From positions 372,001 through 436,000 of the forward strand of contig CAWGZJ010000005.1 in the NCBI GenBank assembly GCA_963826975.1: a stretch of 64,000 nucleotides of DNA, written 5' to 3'. How positions within the stretch are numbered: the first letter of the stretch is position 1; the number at the start of each line of letters is the position of its first letter. This stretch comes from Palsa-883 sp963826975 (GTDB taxonomy: Bacteria > Pseudomonadota > Alphaproteobacteria > Acetobacterales > Acetobacteraceae). Below, piece after piece: positions 26,504 to 35,938 of this stretch. Both the position numbers and the translations under genes were made by a program. Below the pieces are notes generated by a model that was not told the DNA's origin, made no database searches, and saw only the letters and a program-made list of their open reading frames with translations.

Positions 26504-29500
26504 CTATGATCCGCCCACCTCCGGACAGCGAAAATCCTGCAGCAGGCCTGGCGTGAAGGGATTGGCCCCCGCGCTTGCCCGGATTTCGAAGGTCACCTGC
26601 CGGTCGCCGATCTGGAACGTGAGCGTGTAGCGATCCGGCGAGGCGCCCGGGTGCAGCTTGCCGCGACCGAACAGGCGGAACATCGACCACGTCCCGGTAT
26701 CCTGCAGCACACCCGATTGCCCCGGCGGTGGCGGGTCGAACGCGAGCCGCGCGGTCGAGGTCAGCACCGGGCCGGGCCAGGTGATCTGGGTCGGACGCGG
26801 CGGCCCATGCGACGCGGTGACTGTCGTCCCGTCAAGGTCCAGCGTCGCCTGTTGCGAGGCGCGGTCGAGGTTGGTCGGCGTGATATCGAAACGGATCGAC
26901 GGGAGCGTGCCACCCGCGGCGAAGAACGCGTCGCGGATGTTCGCGGCGCGCTGGAATTGTGCGAGATCGACCGCGGAGACCGGTGCCGGAACGTTGTCGG
27001 CGGTCTTCGGGTGCCAGGCTGGACCTGACATGTCCACATACGGGCGCAGCAGCGTATTCACGAACCCGTCGATTTGCCCGCCGGGCGCGAACAGCCGCGA
27101 AAACTCGTCGAGCGGTATTTCGCCCGTGGCATCACGCGTGAACGGGTAGCGGCTCTTGACCGCGGCCGGGCATGCAGCCGCCGGTCCGCCGGGCGCATTG
27201 AAGACCGCGGCAACCTGACCGCGCGGATTGCCGCCGAGCAACGCAGTGCCACTCGTGGCAATCGAAGTAATCCAGCGCGAGACGGGCTGCGGCAGTCGCG
27301 TCGCCTCCGCCTGCAGCGCGACCGCGGGATTGCTGCCCGCGGCCAACGCAGGTGCGGCGCTGCCGACCGGGGCGGCGGCCAGCTTGGCGATCAGTTGCTG
27401 GATATCGATCAGCGATTTCATCACCTCATCGATCGGCGCACCCGGCCCGTTGCCGACCAGCGACAGCAACGCCTGGTAGCGCTCATCGATCTCATGACCG
27501 GGCGCCGCAGGCGACGGATCAGCCTGCGGCTGCGGCTTGCCAAGCGCGGCCCGCAGTTGCGCGGCGGCGGTGTCGGTTGCCGGCGTCAACGGCGTCGCAG
27601 GCGCCGCGGCAACCCCGTCCGGCGGCACCGAAAGACGCAATTGCCGCGCCACTGCGACCAGCAGCGCACGCAGCGGCAACTCCGGCAACTCCACGATATA
27701 CAGGTCCTGCGCGGCGCGCGGCAGGCTGCGCATCTGCACGAAATTCAGATCCGCCAGCATGGTGTCCCAGGCGTGCGCATAGTCGTTTTCGTAAAGCAGG
27801 ATCATCTGCTGTTGCAGCGCCCGCATCTGCGGCCCATTCGGATCGAGCTCGACACGTTTGCCGAGCACCCAGGTCTCCGACACAACGCCTCTCGCCGCGG
27901 TCTCGAGCGAGGGCAGCAGCACCTTGTGAAAGCCCTCGACAGTCAGAAAGCCCGGCACGCCATCGCTCAGCGGCTTGCCCGAGGCCCGGACGAACAGGTC
28001 TACGCCGGCAGGACCGAGTGCGTCGCTCGGCCGCCACGGCGGCAGGCGCTGGGCAGCGGCGGACGGACGGACCCGGGAATAGGCCCGCTGCGCCAACGAC
28101 ACGCCGGCGAATGCCGCGCGCGCCTGCACTACCAGGGCGCCGTCCAGCGACACCGCCGGCAAAGGCTCCGCCAGCAGCGCGTCCAGGTGACGCAACAGAG
28201 CCTGTCGCATCGGCGCCAGCTCGTCCCCCGGATACGCGGTCTGCCAGTCCAACTGCATCCACTCGTGCACCAGATCGCGGTCGAGCGGCCCGGCACTCCC
28301 GAGCATCAGGTACACGCGGGTCGCCTCGTAGAGAAAGTCGGGCTGGTTCATGTTGCCGCGCAGTTGCGCTTCCAGCCGCCACACCAGCCGCGGCAGCAAT
28401 GCCCGCTCCAGCGCATGGCGGTAGACCTCATGCGCCGCGGCGGCGAGCTTGGCTTCCTGCGACAGCCCGAGCTTCCACCATGGCGGTGGCGTGGCCGCCG
28501 CAGCGTCGAAGCTGTGCGACAACACCCGCACCTGATCCAGCCAGGGCACCAGCCCTTGCAGGTCGGCATCGGCAACCGGATCCAGCTTCAGTTGGCTGGC
28601 TGCCTGCTCGTAGCCTTTCAGGGCGGCTTCCGCGGCGTCGATCTGGCGCCGCTCGCCACTCTGGACTTGCCAAAGCAGCGCCCCGGCCGTCAGCACTATC
28701 AAGGCGGCACCCGCAAAGCCGACGGCGCGCACCGCGGCACGCCGGCGCTCGGCGGCGGGATTGCGGGACACCAGCATGGCCTCGCCGAAAATCACCTCGC
28801 GCAGCAGTTTGTTGAGGAAGTAGCTGCGCCCTTGATCCGGACGCATGCTTGGCACGCTGCGCTGGTCGAGGCCGAACGAACGCGCCATGCTGCCGAGCAG
28901 CCGGTCGATCGGGGTGCCTTCCTGCGTCCCGCTGGTCAGGTAGGCGCCGCGCAACAGCAATGCCGGGTCCTCCGGGGATCCGGCGAAGGCGGCTTGCATG
29001 AATTCGAGCAGTGGCCGCTCGAGGGTTGCAACCTGGGTCGGAAACGTGGCGATCAGCGAACGCCGCTCCAGGTTCGGTTCGGCGAGCAGCCGCTCGAACA
29101 GGCGCCGGTTCAACCGTTCGACCAGGGCACGGAATTCCGCCGCGAAATCGGCCGCCGGCCCGCCCGCCCCGGCTTTCAGTGCATCGGCTTTCGCGGTACC
29201 GGCTTTCAGGGCACCCCCTTTCAAGGCGCCGGGAGTCAGCGCAAACGTCGTGCCCCAGACCTGGGCCCGCTGCGCCTCGTCAAGGTCGTCGAAGAACTGG
29301 ATGAAGCCGGCGATCAGATCGGCTTTGGTGAACAGCGCATAGACCGGCATACGCACACCGAGCCGCGTCTCCATCTCCCTGATCCGCTGGCGGATCGCCC
29401 GTGCGTGCGCCTGGCGCTCGGCGGCCGGCGCCCGCGCCACGTCACTCAGGGCGATTGCAACGATAACGCCGTTCAGCGGCTGGCGCGGCCGGGTGCGCTG

Positions 29501-30076
29501 CAGCAGGTCGAGGAACGCGGTCCAGCCGGCGCGATCGACGGCCTCGTTCGAATCCTGGGTGGTGTAGCGCCCCGCCGTGTCGATCAGCACGGCTTCGTCG
29601 GTGAACCACCATTCGCACAGCCGCGTGCCTCCCACACCCGACAGGGCGCCCTTGCCCATCTGCTCGGCCAGCGGGAAGTGCAGGCCGGCGTTCAGCAGCG
29701 CGGTCGTCTTGCCAGCGCCGGGCGGCCCGATGATCGCGTACCACGGCTGTTCATACAGGTAGCCGCGCGAGCGCCGCGTTCGCTTGAGCAATCGCAGGGC
29801 GGTGGCCAGCTTGTCGCCCAGCGCGGCGACTTCCTCCTCCGTGCTGGAGGTGAGACCGGCAGTCAATGCCGTGTCGCGCCCGCGACGCCGCAACTCCAGC
29901 AGCAGGTTGCCGACCGCCCAAATCAGCAGCATGACCAGAACCAGCACCAGCCGGATCGGCCAGTCCTCAAGCTGCGGCAGCAGCGGTCCGAACACCCATA
30001 GCAGGCCGCCAAGCAGAGCCACGCCGAGAAGGCTGATGGTCCAGCGCGAGAGAAGCACGCCAATAAGGGGGTTCAC
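26504..30076 (-). CDS. tssM: Type VI secretion system membrane subunit TssM (IcmF)
   Basis: TssM is the largest protein of the T6SS trans-envelope complex and links TssL to TssJ. The 1190-residue sequence has two early membrane helices (about 14-60, with LVLVLVMLLIWAVGNLLLEL). An NTPase-like domain follows with a Walker A (IIGPPGAGKTTALLN, about 114-128) and FTDEAVLIDTAGRY. A third membrane segment is near 450 (FAGAALIVLTAGALLWQV). The long periplasmic part ends in the TssM C-terminal domain (WSMFRLFGRG). It lies seven bases after tssL. A very long open frame on the opposite strand is a GC-rich shadow. Confidence 0.95.
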   Translation of the reverse strand: MNPLIGVLLSRWTISLLGVALLGGLLWVFGPLLPQLEDWPIRLVLVLVMLLIWAVGNLLLELRRRGRDTALTAGLTSSTEEEVAALGDKLATALRLLKRTRRSRGYLYEQPWYAIIGPPGAGKTTALLNAGLHFPLAEQMGKGALSGVGGTRLCEWWFTDEAVLIDTAGRYTTQDSNEAVDRAGWTAFLDLLQRTRPRQPLNGVIVAIALSDVARAPAAERQAHARAIRQRIREMETRLGVRMPVYALFTKADLIAGFIQFFDDLDEAQRAQVWGTTFALTPGALKGGALKAGTAKADALKAGAGGPAADFAAEFRALVERLNRRLFERLLAEPNLERRSLIATFPTQVATLERPLLEFMQAAFAGSPEDPALLLRGAYLTSGTQEGTPIDRLLGSMARSFGLDQRSVPSMRPDQGRSYFLNKLLREVIFGEAMLVSRNPAAERRRAAVRAVGFAGAALIVLTAGALLWQVQSGERRQIDAAEAALKGYEQAASQLKLDPVADADLQGLVPWLDQVRVLSHSFDAAAATPPPWWKLGLSQEAKLAAAAHEVYRHALERALLPRLVWRLEAQLRGNMNQPDFLYEATRVYLMLGSAGPLDRDLVHEWMQLDWQTAYPGDELAPMRQALLRHLDALLAEPLPAVSLDGALVVQARAAFAGVSLAQRAYSRVRPSAAAQRLPPWRPSDALGPAGVDLFVRASGKPLSDGVPGFLTVEGFHKVLLPSLETAARGVVSETWVLGKRVELDPNGPQMRALQQQMILLYENDYAHAWDTMLADLNFVQMRSLPRAAQDLYIVELPELPLRALLVAVARQLRLSVPPDGVAAAPATPLTPATDTAAAQLRAALGKPQPQADPSPAAPGHEIDERYQALLSLVGNGPGAPIDEVMKSLIDIQQLIAKLAAAPVGSAAPALAAGSNPAVALQAEATRLPQPVSRWITSIATSGTALLGGNPRGQVAAVFNAPGGPAAACPAAVKSRYPFTRDATGEIPLDEFSRLFAPGGQIDGFVNTLLRPYVDMSGPAWHPKTADNVPAPVSAVDLAQFQRAANIRDAFFAAGGTLPSIRFDITPTNLDRASQQATLDLDGTTVTASHGPPRPTQITWPGPVLTSTARLAFDPPPPGQSGVLQDTGTWSMFRLFGRGKLHPGASPDRYTLTFQIGDRQVTFEIRASAGANPFTPGLLQDFRCPEVGGS

Positions 30077-30082
30077 GTCCGC

Positions 30083-31675
30083 CTAGTCCTGGCGATGCAG
30101 CACGATCTCGATCCGCCAATTCTGTTCGCGCCCCTCCGCCGTTGTGTTGGCTGCGATGGGATCCGCATCGGCCCGCCCTTCCGCGCTCAGGCGTGCCGGA
30201 TTGCCCAGCGTGTGGCCGACCGCCGTACTCGCGGCCCGCGCGCGCGCTGTGGAAAGCTGGAAGTTGGAAGGGAACTGCACCGTGTGGACCGGCTGATCGT
30301 CGGTGTAGTCGATCACCTGCACGGTGCCCGGCTCGGACTTCAATGCGGTGCCGATCCGCTCCAGCACGGCGGTCAAGGCCGGCGGCGGCACGGCTCGGCC
30401 GGGGGGAAAGCCGTTGCGGTTGGCGACCCGCACGACCGGTGTGGCGGCGGTCCCGACCACGCTGACAGCGCCGCTGTCGATGTCGGGCTTGAGGAAGGCG
30501 CGCAGCCGATCGAGCGCGCTGGGTTCGGGCGGCGCGGGCGGCGGCGGAGGTGGCTGCACCACGACGGCACGTGAGATCTGCGGCATGCTCGCGGGCGGCG
30601 CGCCCAGCATGCGGGCGTATTGATCATCGGACGCGGCGTTCAGTGCGGTCGAGACCCACAGGAACAGGCCGCCGCACATGGCGAGTGCCGCGGCATAGAC
30701 CACCCAGACCGGCAGGCCGCCCCGCGACCGCGTGTACGGCGCCGCGACGCCCTGCCAGCGTGGTGACAATTCCTGCCCGCCCGGCGGCTGCTGCCCAACG
30801 ATGAGCGCGCAGGCTTCAGCGCGCACGCGGCCAAGCTCCTTGGCACCCTGCGGCGCGGTCCGGTAGCGCCCCATCACGCCGAGCGACAGGCAAAGATACA
30901 TGATCTCGATCACCGGCATGAACGTCGCCGGCGTTTGTTGCAGCCGCGCGAGAAGCTCGAAGAACTTGCCGCCCTCGGTTGTGTCCTGGTGAAAGGCCTG
31001 CGCCAGCGGGCGCTTCGACCAGTTGCTTGCGCCGCCCCAGGGCGTGTTCAGCACCACGTCATCGATGCTGACGCACAGCGCATAATGGGCGGAGCGCACC
31101 TGCTCGGCCGGCACGCCCGCATCCCGGACGCGCTGCTCGAAGGTGCGCAACTCGCGCGTGATGCGTTGGTACAGGTCAGCGGGATCCGGCTGATGCGCGG
31201 TGTTCCGCAGCCGCGCCAGCAACTGCAGCAGCGGCATCGCGGCCACGGCCATGGGGCTGCCCGCCACCGTGCCAAATTGTGAGGTGGTGGCCGTGCCGGG
31301 GTCCGCGACCGCCTCTGGCTTTGTCGCCGCCGGCGGAATGGTCTGCGGAGTGGCCGGCCTTGGCGCTGACGGGGGCGCAACCGGCGGGGGCGGAGCCTGC
31401 GGACGCGCGCGCGGTGGGGCCGGGGCCTGAGGGGCCGGAGCCTGCTGGCGCGCGGCCGGCGGTGGCGGAGGCTGTTGGCGCGCGGCCGGCGGAGCCTGTG
31501 TGGGTGCGGCCCGTAGAGGCGGAGCCTGTGGGGGTGCGGCCTGTGGGGGCGGGGCCTGTGGTGGCTTGGCCACATCGGGACGCGCCGCCGCCGGGGCGGA
31601 TCGCCGGCCGCCCGGCCTCGGCCGGATCACCGTGTGTTCCGCGTCCCCTGGTTCGGCGAATGGGTCTTCGGTCAT
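30083..31675 (-). CDS. tssL: Type VI secretion protein TssL (DotU) with C-terminal OmpA domain
   Basis: TssL anchors the T6SS baseplate to the membrane complex. The protein starts with a short acidic segment, then a Pro/Ala/Gln-rich region (about 25-130, repeats of P-P-Q-A type). The DotU cytoplasmic domain follows (about 150-300, with ALCVSIDDVVLNTPWGGASN). One membrane helix (WVVYAAALAMCGGLFLWV) is next, and an OmpA-type peptidoglycan-binding end (LSTARARAASTAVGHTL, ADADPIAANTTAEGREQNWR). This is the extended TssL form that carries its own cell-wall anchor. No other core tss gene is in the window. Confidence 0.94.
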   Translation of the reverse strand: MTEDPFAEPGDAEHTVIRPRPGGRRSAPAAARPDVAKPPQAPPPQAAPPQAPPLRAAPTQAPPAARQQPPPPPAARQQAPAPQAPAPPRARPQAPPPPVAPPSAPRPATPQTIPPAATKPEAVADPGTATTSQFGTVAGSPMAVAAMPLLQLLARLRNTAHQPDPADLYQRITRELRTFEQRVRDAGVPAEQVRSAHYALCVSIDDVVLNTPWGGASNWSKRPLAQAFHQDTTEGGKFFELLARLQQTPATFMPVIEIMYLCLSLGVMGRYRTAPQGAKELGRVRAEACALIVGQQPPGGQELSPRWQGVAAPYTRSRGGLPVWVVYAAALAMCGGLFLWVSTALNAASDDQYARMLGAPPASMPQISRAVVVQPPPPPPAPPEPSALDRLRAFLKPDIDSGAVSVVGTAATPVVRVANRNGFPPGRAVPPPALTAVLERIGTALKSEPGTVQVIDYTDDQPVHTVQFPSNFQLSTARARAASTAVGHTLGNPARLSAEGRADADPIAANTTAEGREQNWRIEIVLHRQD

Positions 31676-31835
31676 CCGTCACCTATGTGCTCCGGAACCG
31701 GAACGGGCGGCTTTGCAAACGTGCGTGATGATTGGCGAGACAAGATGATCGGCGAGACCAGATGATTAGCGAAACGGGGGCCTGCCCCGGCAGGTGGCTT
31801 TCCGGGGGAGTATAGCGAGTTGTCGCCGCCGGCAC

Positions 31836-32612
31836 TCATCGCCCGTAGGTTTCAAGATTATAATTTTGCATCACCCATTTCAGCTTCATCCCGTACTCCG
31901 GGTCGGTGGCATAGACGCCGGTCAGCGCATCCGCGAAAGCATCCGGGTTCTCCTTCTGCTGCATTGCAGCGACGTAGTGCGGGCTGTTCGCCAGCAGACG
32001 GCCGTGCTCGTCGAACGCATCGGCAATGGACGGGAACATGCGGAACTTGGCGGTGATCGTGATCGTCTCGCCGTTGACGACCTCGTGGGTCTCGGTTTCC
32101 ACCGCGGGCTGGTTCTCGGCGGCCTTGATGCCAAAGGGGTTGTTGCTGCCGGGCGGCATGGAGGCACCCCAGGCGCTCTCGACCACCCACTGCGCCAGGG
32201 TGACCGGCGCGGGCACGCTCCAGCGCTTTTGCGATGCCTGGGCTGCCTCGATCACCGGTGGTGGCAGTTCGCCGTAATGCCCGACAATCGCCCGCGCCTC
32301 GGCGTCCACCAGCGGACGGGCGGCCAATGAGTAATAGGTCGGGCTGCCCGGATCGACCCGGCCGGTCGGCGGGTTCATTTTCATGATGGCCGCCTGATAG
32401 TTTTCGATCGCGAGCGTAGTTCCCACGTCGGCAGCGCCGGTTACGGGAACCGGCGCATGCGGCTTGGGCAGGCGATCGCTCAACAGCGACTGCACGACAA
32501 ACACGTCGCCCGGCGCGTTCAAGGCCCCGCGCCCGACCGAGGTGAAGATCGGCGGCGCCACCCGCCCCATTTCGTCGGTGCTCAGTATGGTGGGAGAAGG
32601 GATCATGCCCAT
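31836..32612 (-). CDS. Glucosaminidase-domain protein with N-terminal PG-binding-like region, T6SS-linked
   Basis: The C-terminal half resembles FlgJ/LytG-type N-acetylglucosaminidases that cleave the glycan chain. It has TLAQWVVESAWGASMPPGSN, with the probable catalytic Glu in VVESAWG, then NPFGIKA and a YVAAMQQKENPDAFADAL segment. The N-terminal half (DVFVVQSLLSDRLPKP ... ENYQAAIMKM ... GRVDPGSPTYYSLA) has the spacing of a peptidoglycan-binding repeat. It follows directly upstream of tssL in the same direction, so a T6SS effector or a cell-wall-opening accessory enzyme is likely. No signal peptide is visible. The start is uncertain: 32612 is preferred, while 32708 is also open. Confidence 0.7.
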   Translation of the reverse strand: MGMIPSPTILSTDEMGRVAPPIFTSVGRGALNAPGDVFVVQSLLSDRLPKPHAPVPVTGAADVGTTLAIENYQAAIMKMNPPTGRVDPGSPTYYSLAARPLVDAEARAIVGHYGELPPPVIEAAQASQKRWSVPAPVTLAQWVVESAWGASMPPGSNNPFGIKAAENQPAVETETHEVVNGETITITAKFRMFPSIADAFDEHGRLLANSPHYVAAMQQKENPDAFADALTGVYATDPEYGMKLKWVMQNYNLETYGR

Positions 32613-32937
32613 AGCGACGATACCCTGCCGTGGAGATCGGCCCCAACGCAACATGGAAGTGCAACCTGGCCAGGGGAATTGCGCTTGGAATTTCGTTAAC
32701 AAACTCATCGGGTCGGCACCGACCTCGTGCTGACCGCTCGTGGGCAGATCCCGGTTTGGCGGCCGAATGAACCGCCAAGACGCCAAGTCTCATTTATGGG
32801 CCGAATCCGTCACCCAATCCCCCGCATCCGTTACCAAAATCCCACTCTTCTTGGCGCCTTGTTGGGGTGGACGGCCCCGACGGCATCGCATGTGCCAGAT
32901 TGAGGTCGTTGAAGACCCTCAAACAAAGGAGCCGTCC

Positions 32938-34002
32938 GTGAGCAAGATTATCCGCATCGGTATGGACACGTCCAAGCATGTTTTTCAGCTGCATGGGGTA
33001 GACGAGAACGAGATGCCGGTGCTGCGGCGGAAGCTGCGCCGGCATCAGGTGCTTGGGTTCTTTGCCAAGCTCGAGCCGACGGTGATCGGCATGGAAGCGT
33101 GCGGCGCATCGCATTACTGGGCGCGCCAGCTTGCGGCGCTGGGACACAAGGTGGTGCTCATCCCGCCGCAATACGTCAAGCCCTACGTCGACCGCGGCAA
33201 GAACGATGCGGCCGATGCCGAGGCCATCTGCGAGGCGATGAGCCGGCCGAAGGTGAAGCAGCGGTTCGTTGCGGCGAAGACGGTGGAGCAACAGGCCGCC
33301 CAGATGCTGATCGGGGTGCGCGAGGCCTTGCTGCGCCGCCGCACGCAGGTGAGCAACGCGATCAGAGGCCATGCCGCGGAGTTCGGGCTGGTGGCGCCCA
33401 AGGGTCTTGCGCGGATCGAGCTGCTGGCCGAGCAGATCGCGCAGGACGTCACGATCCCGCCTCTCGCCAGGGAGATGTTCCTGGTCCTTGTCGGGCAGTA
33501 TCGGCACGCCAATGCCCAGGTCACCGAGCTCGACGCCAGGCTGATGGCGTTCCACCGCAGCAACGAGCAGAGCCTAAGGTTGGCCGAAGTGCCGGCGATC
33601 GGACCGGTGACCGCCGCGGCCCTCGTCGCCAAAGTCAGCCATCCCGAGACGTTCCGCTGCGGACGCGACTTCGCGGCCTCGATTGGACTGACGCCAAAGG
33701 ATCACTCCACCGCCGGCAAGCTCAAGCTGGGCGTGATTACCCGCGCCGGCGACGAGACGTTGCGCACGCTTCTGGTCTGCGGCGCCACCGCCGTCATCCG
33801 GCAAGCCAAATCCCGCCCACCCTCGCCCTGGCTTGCTGAGCTGCTCAAGCGCAAGCCGCCCAAACTGGCCGCGGTGGCGCTCGCCAACAAGACAGCCCGC
33901 ATCGCCTGGAAGTTGATGGTCAGCGGCCAACACTACGATCCGCGCAAGGCTCAACCGCAACCAAATCCGGCGAACCCCGAAATGCGCAAGCAGGCGGCAT
34001 GA
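32938..34002 (+). CDS. IS110-family transposase
   Basis: 354 residues from a GTG start with AAAGGAG six bases upstream. The N-terminal RuvC-like DEDD domain has IGMDTSKHVFQLHG, GMEACGASHYWARQL and KNDAADAEAI. The C-terminal Transposase_20 domain has EVPAIGPVTAAALVAKV, FAASIGLTPKDHST and ITRAGDETLRTLLVCGA, the region where the family's catalytic Ser lies. The frame is complete and undamaged, so the copy is probably active or was recently so. An ORF extension upstream of the GTG crosses the inverted repeat and is not real. Confidence 0.95.
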   Translation: MSKIIRIGMDTSKHVFQLHGVDENEMPVLRRKLRRHQVLGFFAKLEPTVIGMEACGASHYWARQLAALGHKVVLIPPQYVKPYVDRGKNDAADAEAICEAMSRPKVKQRFVAAKTVEQQAAQMLIGVREALLRRRTQVSNAIRGHAAEFGLVAPKGLARIELLAEQIAQDVTIPPLAREMFLVLVGQYRHANAQVTELDARLMAFHRSNEQSLRLAEVPAIGPVTAAALVAKVSHPETFRCGRDFAASIGLTPKDHSTAGKLKLGVITRAGDETLRTLLVCGATAVIRQAKSRPPSPWLAELLKRKPPKLAAVALANKTARIAWKLMVSGQHYDPRKAQPQPNPANPEMRKQAA

Positions 34003-34448
34003 GCCTCCTGATCGCCCCGACCGCACCAGCCTCGCGCCGTGCTCGCCGCCGTCAAGGACGCCTGCGGCGCCGCGGCGCGACCGCGCCGCGGCGCGGAGCG
34101 CTCCTTGACCGCGTCTGCGCGCGGCGCTCTGCCAGCAATGCGGTCGGGACGGAGAAACGGCGCTCGGTCGAACCAAGAAACTGAACTTGCCGTTTGGCGG
34201 GCGGCGAGCCATCGCCACACGCCAAAGCCGGAACTTGCCAGAGAAGGAAGAGAGGGTGTGATCGGTCGATCCCAGACGCGCAACACTCCGAAAGACGCCA
34301 CGGCATTCAATGCCGCCGCCTTGTTTGGAATGCGCGTCGCGGAAACCAGCTCGGCAGCGTCCGCTCAGGGCGCCGAAACCGGACATATGAGCGCAAGCGA
34401 TCCGATCCGCGACCCGAACTCTCTTGCAAGCCAGGGGCCGTCCACATA
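34003..34448 (+). ncRNA. Non-coding right end of IS1111-type element; candidate bridge/seeker RNA
   Basis: No convincing coding sequence spans these 446 bases. IS110-family elements encode a structured guide RNA that pairs with donor and target DNA, and in the IS1111 group it lies downstream of the transposase. The region holds a strong stem: GTCAAGGA near 34052 pairs with TCCTTGAC near 34105, around a GCGCCGCGGCGC core. A second structured block follows (34270-34370). The RNA boundaries and guide loops cannot be set by eye. Confidence 0.5.
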
Positions 34449-34495
34449 TGGCGTCTTGGCGGTTCACTGTCTCGCCGCGCCCCGACTTCCCGCGC

Positions 34496-35938
34496 TCAAC
34501 CCATCGGTGTTTCAGCCAATGCCGTCGCGATCGCTTGCAGCACGTCGTCCCAGCGCCGCACGGTGCTTTGGCGGAATAGCCGCACTGTCGGATACCAGGG
34601 CGTGTCCTCACGCCGCAGCAGCCAGCGCCAATCCGGTGCGAACGGCAGCATGATCCACACCGGACGCCCCATTGCGCCGGCCAGATGCGCCACCGAGGTA
34701 TCCACGGTCACCAGGCGCTCGATATTCGCCAGGATCGCCATGGTGTCGTCGTAGTCCCGGATTTCGGCGCCCAGGTTGATCAGCGGCGCGCGGCCGTACC
34801 AGCCGCCTGCCTGACCGGTCTTCGGGCCCTTCTGCAACGCGAGCAGCGCAATCCCGGGGACATTGCCGATCGGCGCGAGATCGGTCAGCAGCGCCGTGCG
34901 ATTGCGGTCGTTGTTGTGCGTTGGCCGGCCGGCCCAGATCAGCCCGATGCGGCGATACCCGGCGGGCACCAACCCGTCGAGCCGTGCCGCCCAATGCGCG
35001 ACGCGCGCCGGATTGGCGCGGACATATGGGATTGGTGCCGGAATGGTGTCGATCCGCGTGCCGGCCAATCGCGGCAACCCCGACAGTGCGCAAAATGCTG
35101 CATAGTCCGGACAGGCCTGCCAGCGCGCGAACAGCCTGGCACCGGGCGCGATCTGGCGCAGCAGGGGGATCATCTCGACACTGCAAGCGATCGCGATGTC
35201 GGGGCAGCGGTCTCGCGCCCAGGCGATGTAGCGGGCGAACTGGATCACATCGCCGAAGCCCTGGTCGGCGACCAGCAACAAGGTGCGATCGGCGAACGGC
35301 GTGCCGTCCCACTGCGGCTTGTCGGTCGCCGGCATCAATGCGGCGGCGCCGCCGATGCGGAAGCGCCATTCGTATTCCTCCCAGCCCTCGGCCCATTCGC
35401 CGCGCAGCAGCAGCGCCTCGGCGCGGACGAAATGCGCGCCCGGCAGCGACGGGTCGATGCGCAGCGCCCGCGTGCCGCAATCCAGCGCCGCGTCGAGTTC
35501 CAGCCGGTGGTAATGGATGATGGCCTGGTTGTGCAGGCAGAGCGGATCGGCCGGGGCCAGCGCCGTGGCACGCCGCGCCGCGGCCAGCGCGTCGTCCAGG
35601 AGGCCGAGCGTGCGGTAGACCTCGCAGATGTTGCGCAGATAGAGCGGCGTATCGATGCCGTGGCGCAACGCGCGCTGCATCAGTTCCAGCGACTGCGCCG
35701 GATCACCGCGCCGGAATGCGACGATACCGGCGAGGTGCAGCGCATCGCCCTGGTTCGGCGCCACCGCGAGGATGTGATCGAGCAGGCGCCCGGCGTCCTC
35801 GATGCGGCCGCCGCGCTCGTACTCGCCGGCGATGCGTAACACCTCATTCAACGGCACCGGAACGGTCCCCGCCATGCTCCCCGTCATGCTCCCCGTCATG
35901 TTCCCTGGGGCACTCACGCGGACGGCCGGCGTCTCCAT
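34496..35938 (-). CDS. TPR-containing glycosyltransferase (GT9/GT41-like)
   Basis: 480 residues. The N-terminal half carries tetratricopeptide repeats (ILAVAPNQGDALHLAGIVAF, ATALAPADPLCLHNQAIIHY, ALRIDPSLPGAHFVRAEALL). The C-terminal half has a GT-B-like fold with DQGFGDVIQFARYIAW, the GLIWAGRPTHNNDRNR block and the donor-site-like RLVTVDTSVAHLAGAMGRPV motif. Such proteins glycosylate surface components or proteins. The ATG at 35938 overlaps the upstream stop by one base, which sets the start. The IS110 element ends just past its stop. Confidence 0.85.
   Translation of the reverse strand: METPAVRVSAPGNMTGSMTGSMAGTVPVPLNEVLRIAGEYERGGRIEDAGRLLDHILAVAPNQGDALHLAGIVAFRRGDPAQSLELMQRALRHGIDTPLYLRNICEVYRTLGLLDDALAAARRATALAPADPLCLHNQAIIHYHRLELDAALDCGTRALRIDPSLPGAHFVRAEALLLRGEWAEGWEEYEWRFRIGGAAALMPATDKPQWDGTPFADRTLLLVADQGFGDVIQFARYIAWARDRCPDIAIACSVEMIPLLRQIAPGARLFARWQACPDYAAFCALSGLPRLAGTRIDTIPAPIPYVRANPARVAHWAARLDGLVPAGYRRIGLIWAGRPTHNNDRNRTALLTDLAPIGNVPGIALLALQKGPKTGQAGGWYGRAPLINLGAEIRDYDDTMAILANIERLVTVDTSVAHLAGAMGRPVWIMLPFAPDWRWLLRREDTPWYPTVRLFRQSTVRRWDDVLQAIATALAETPMG

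Larger units (their letters stand above)
32767..34466 (+). mobile_element. IS110-family element, IS1111-type, with 18-base inverted repeats
   Basis: TGAACCGCCAAGACGCCA at 32767-32784 is matched by its exact reverse complement at 34449-34466. The element is about 1.7 kb with one transposase gene and about 450 non-coding bases on the right. Inverted repeats near the ends are the feature that separates the IS1111 subgroup from IS110 proper. It inserted between the T6SS-linked glucosaminidase gene and the 3' end of the TPR glycosyltransferase, whose stop lies only 30 bases from the right repeat. True ends may extend a few bases past the repeats. Confidence 0.85.

Noticed and set aside
27074..30001. 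Open frame of 975 codons on the plus strand opposite tssM
   Set aside because: It mirrors tssM in a high-GC region, is rich in Arg/Gln/His and has no recognisable domain; tssM on the other strand carries clear motifs.
33574..34611. 345-codon minus-strand frame spanning the IS110 right end
   Set aside because: It runs antisense to the transposase and through the inverted repeat into the neighbouring gene; composition is that of a shadow frame.
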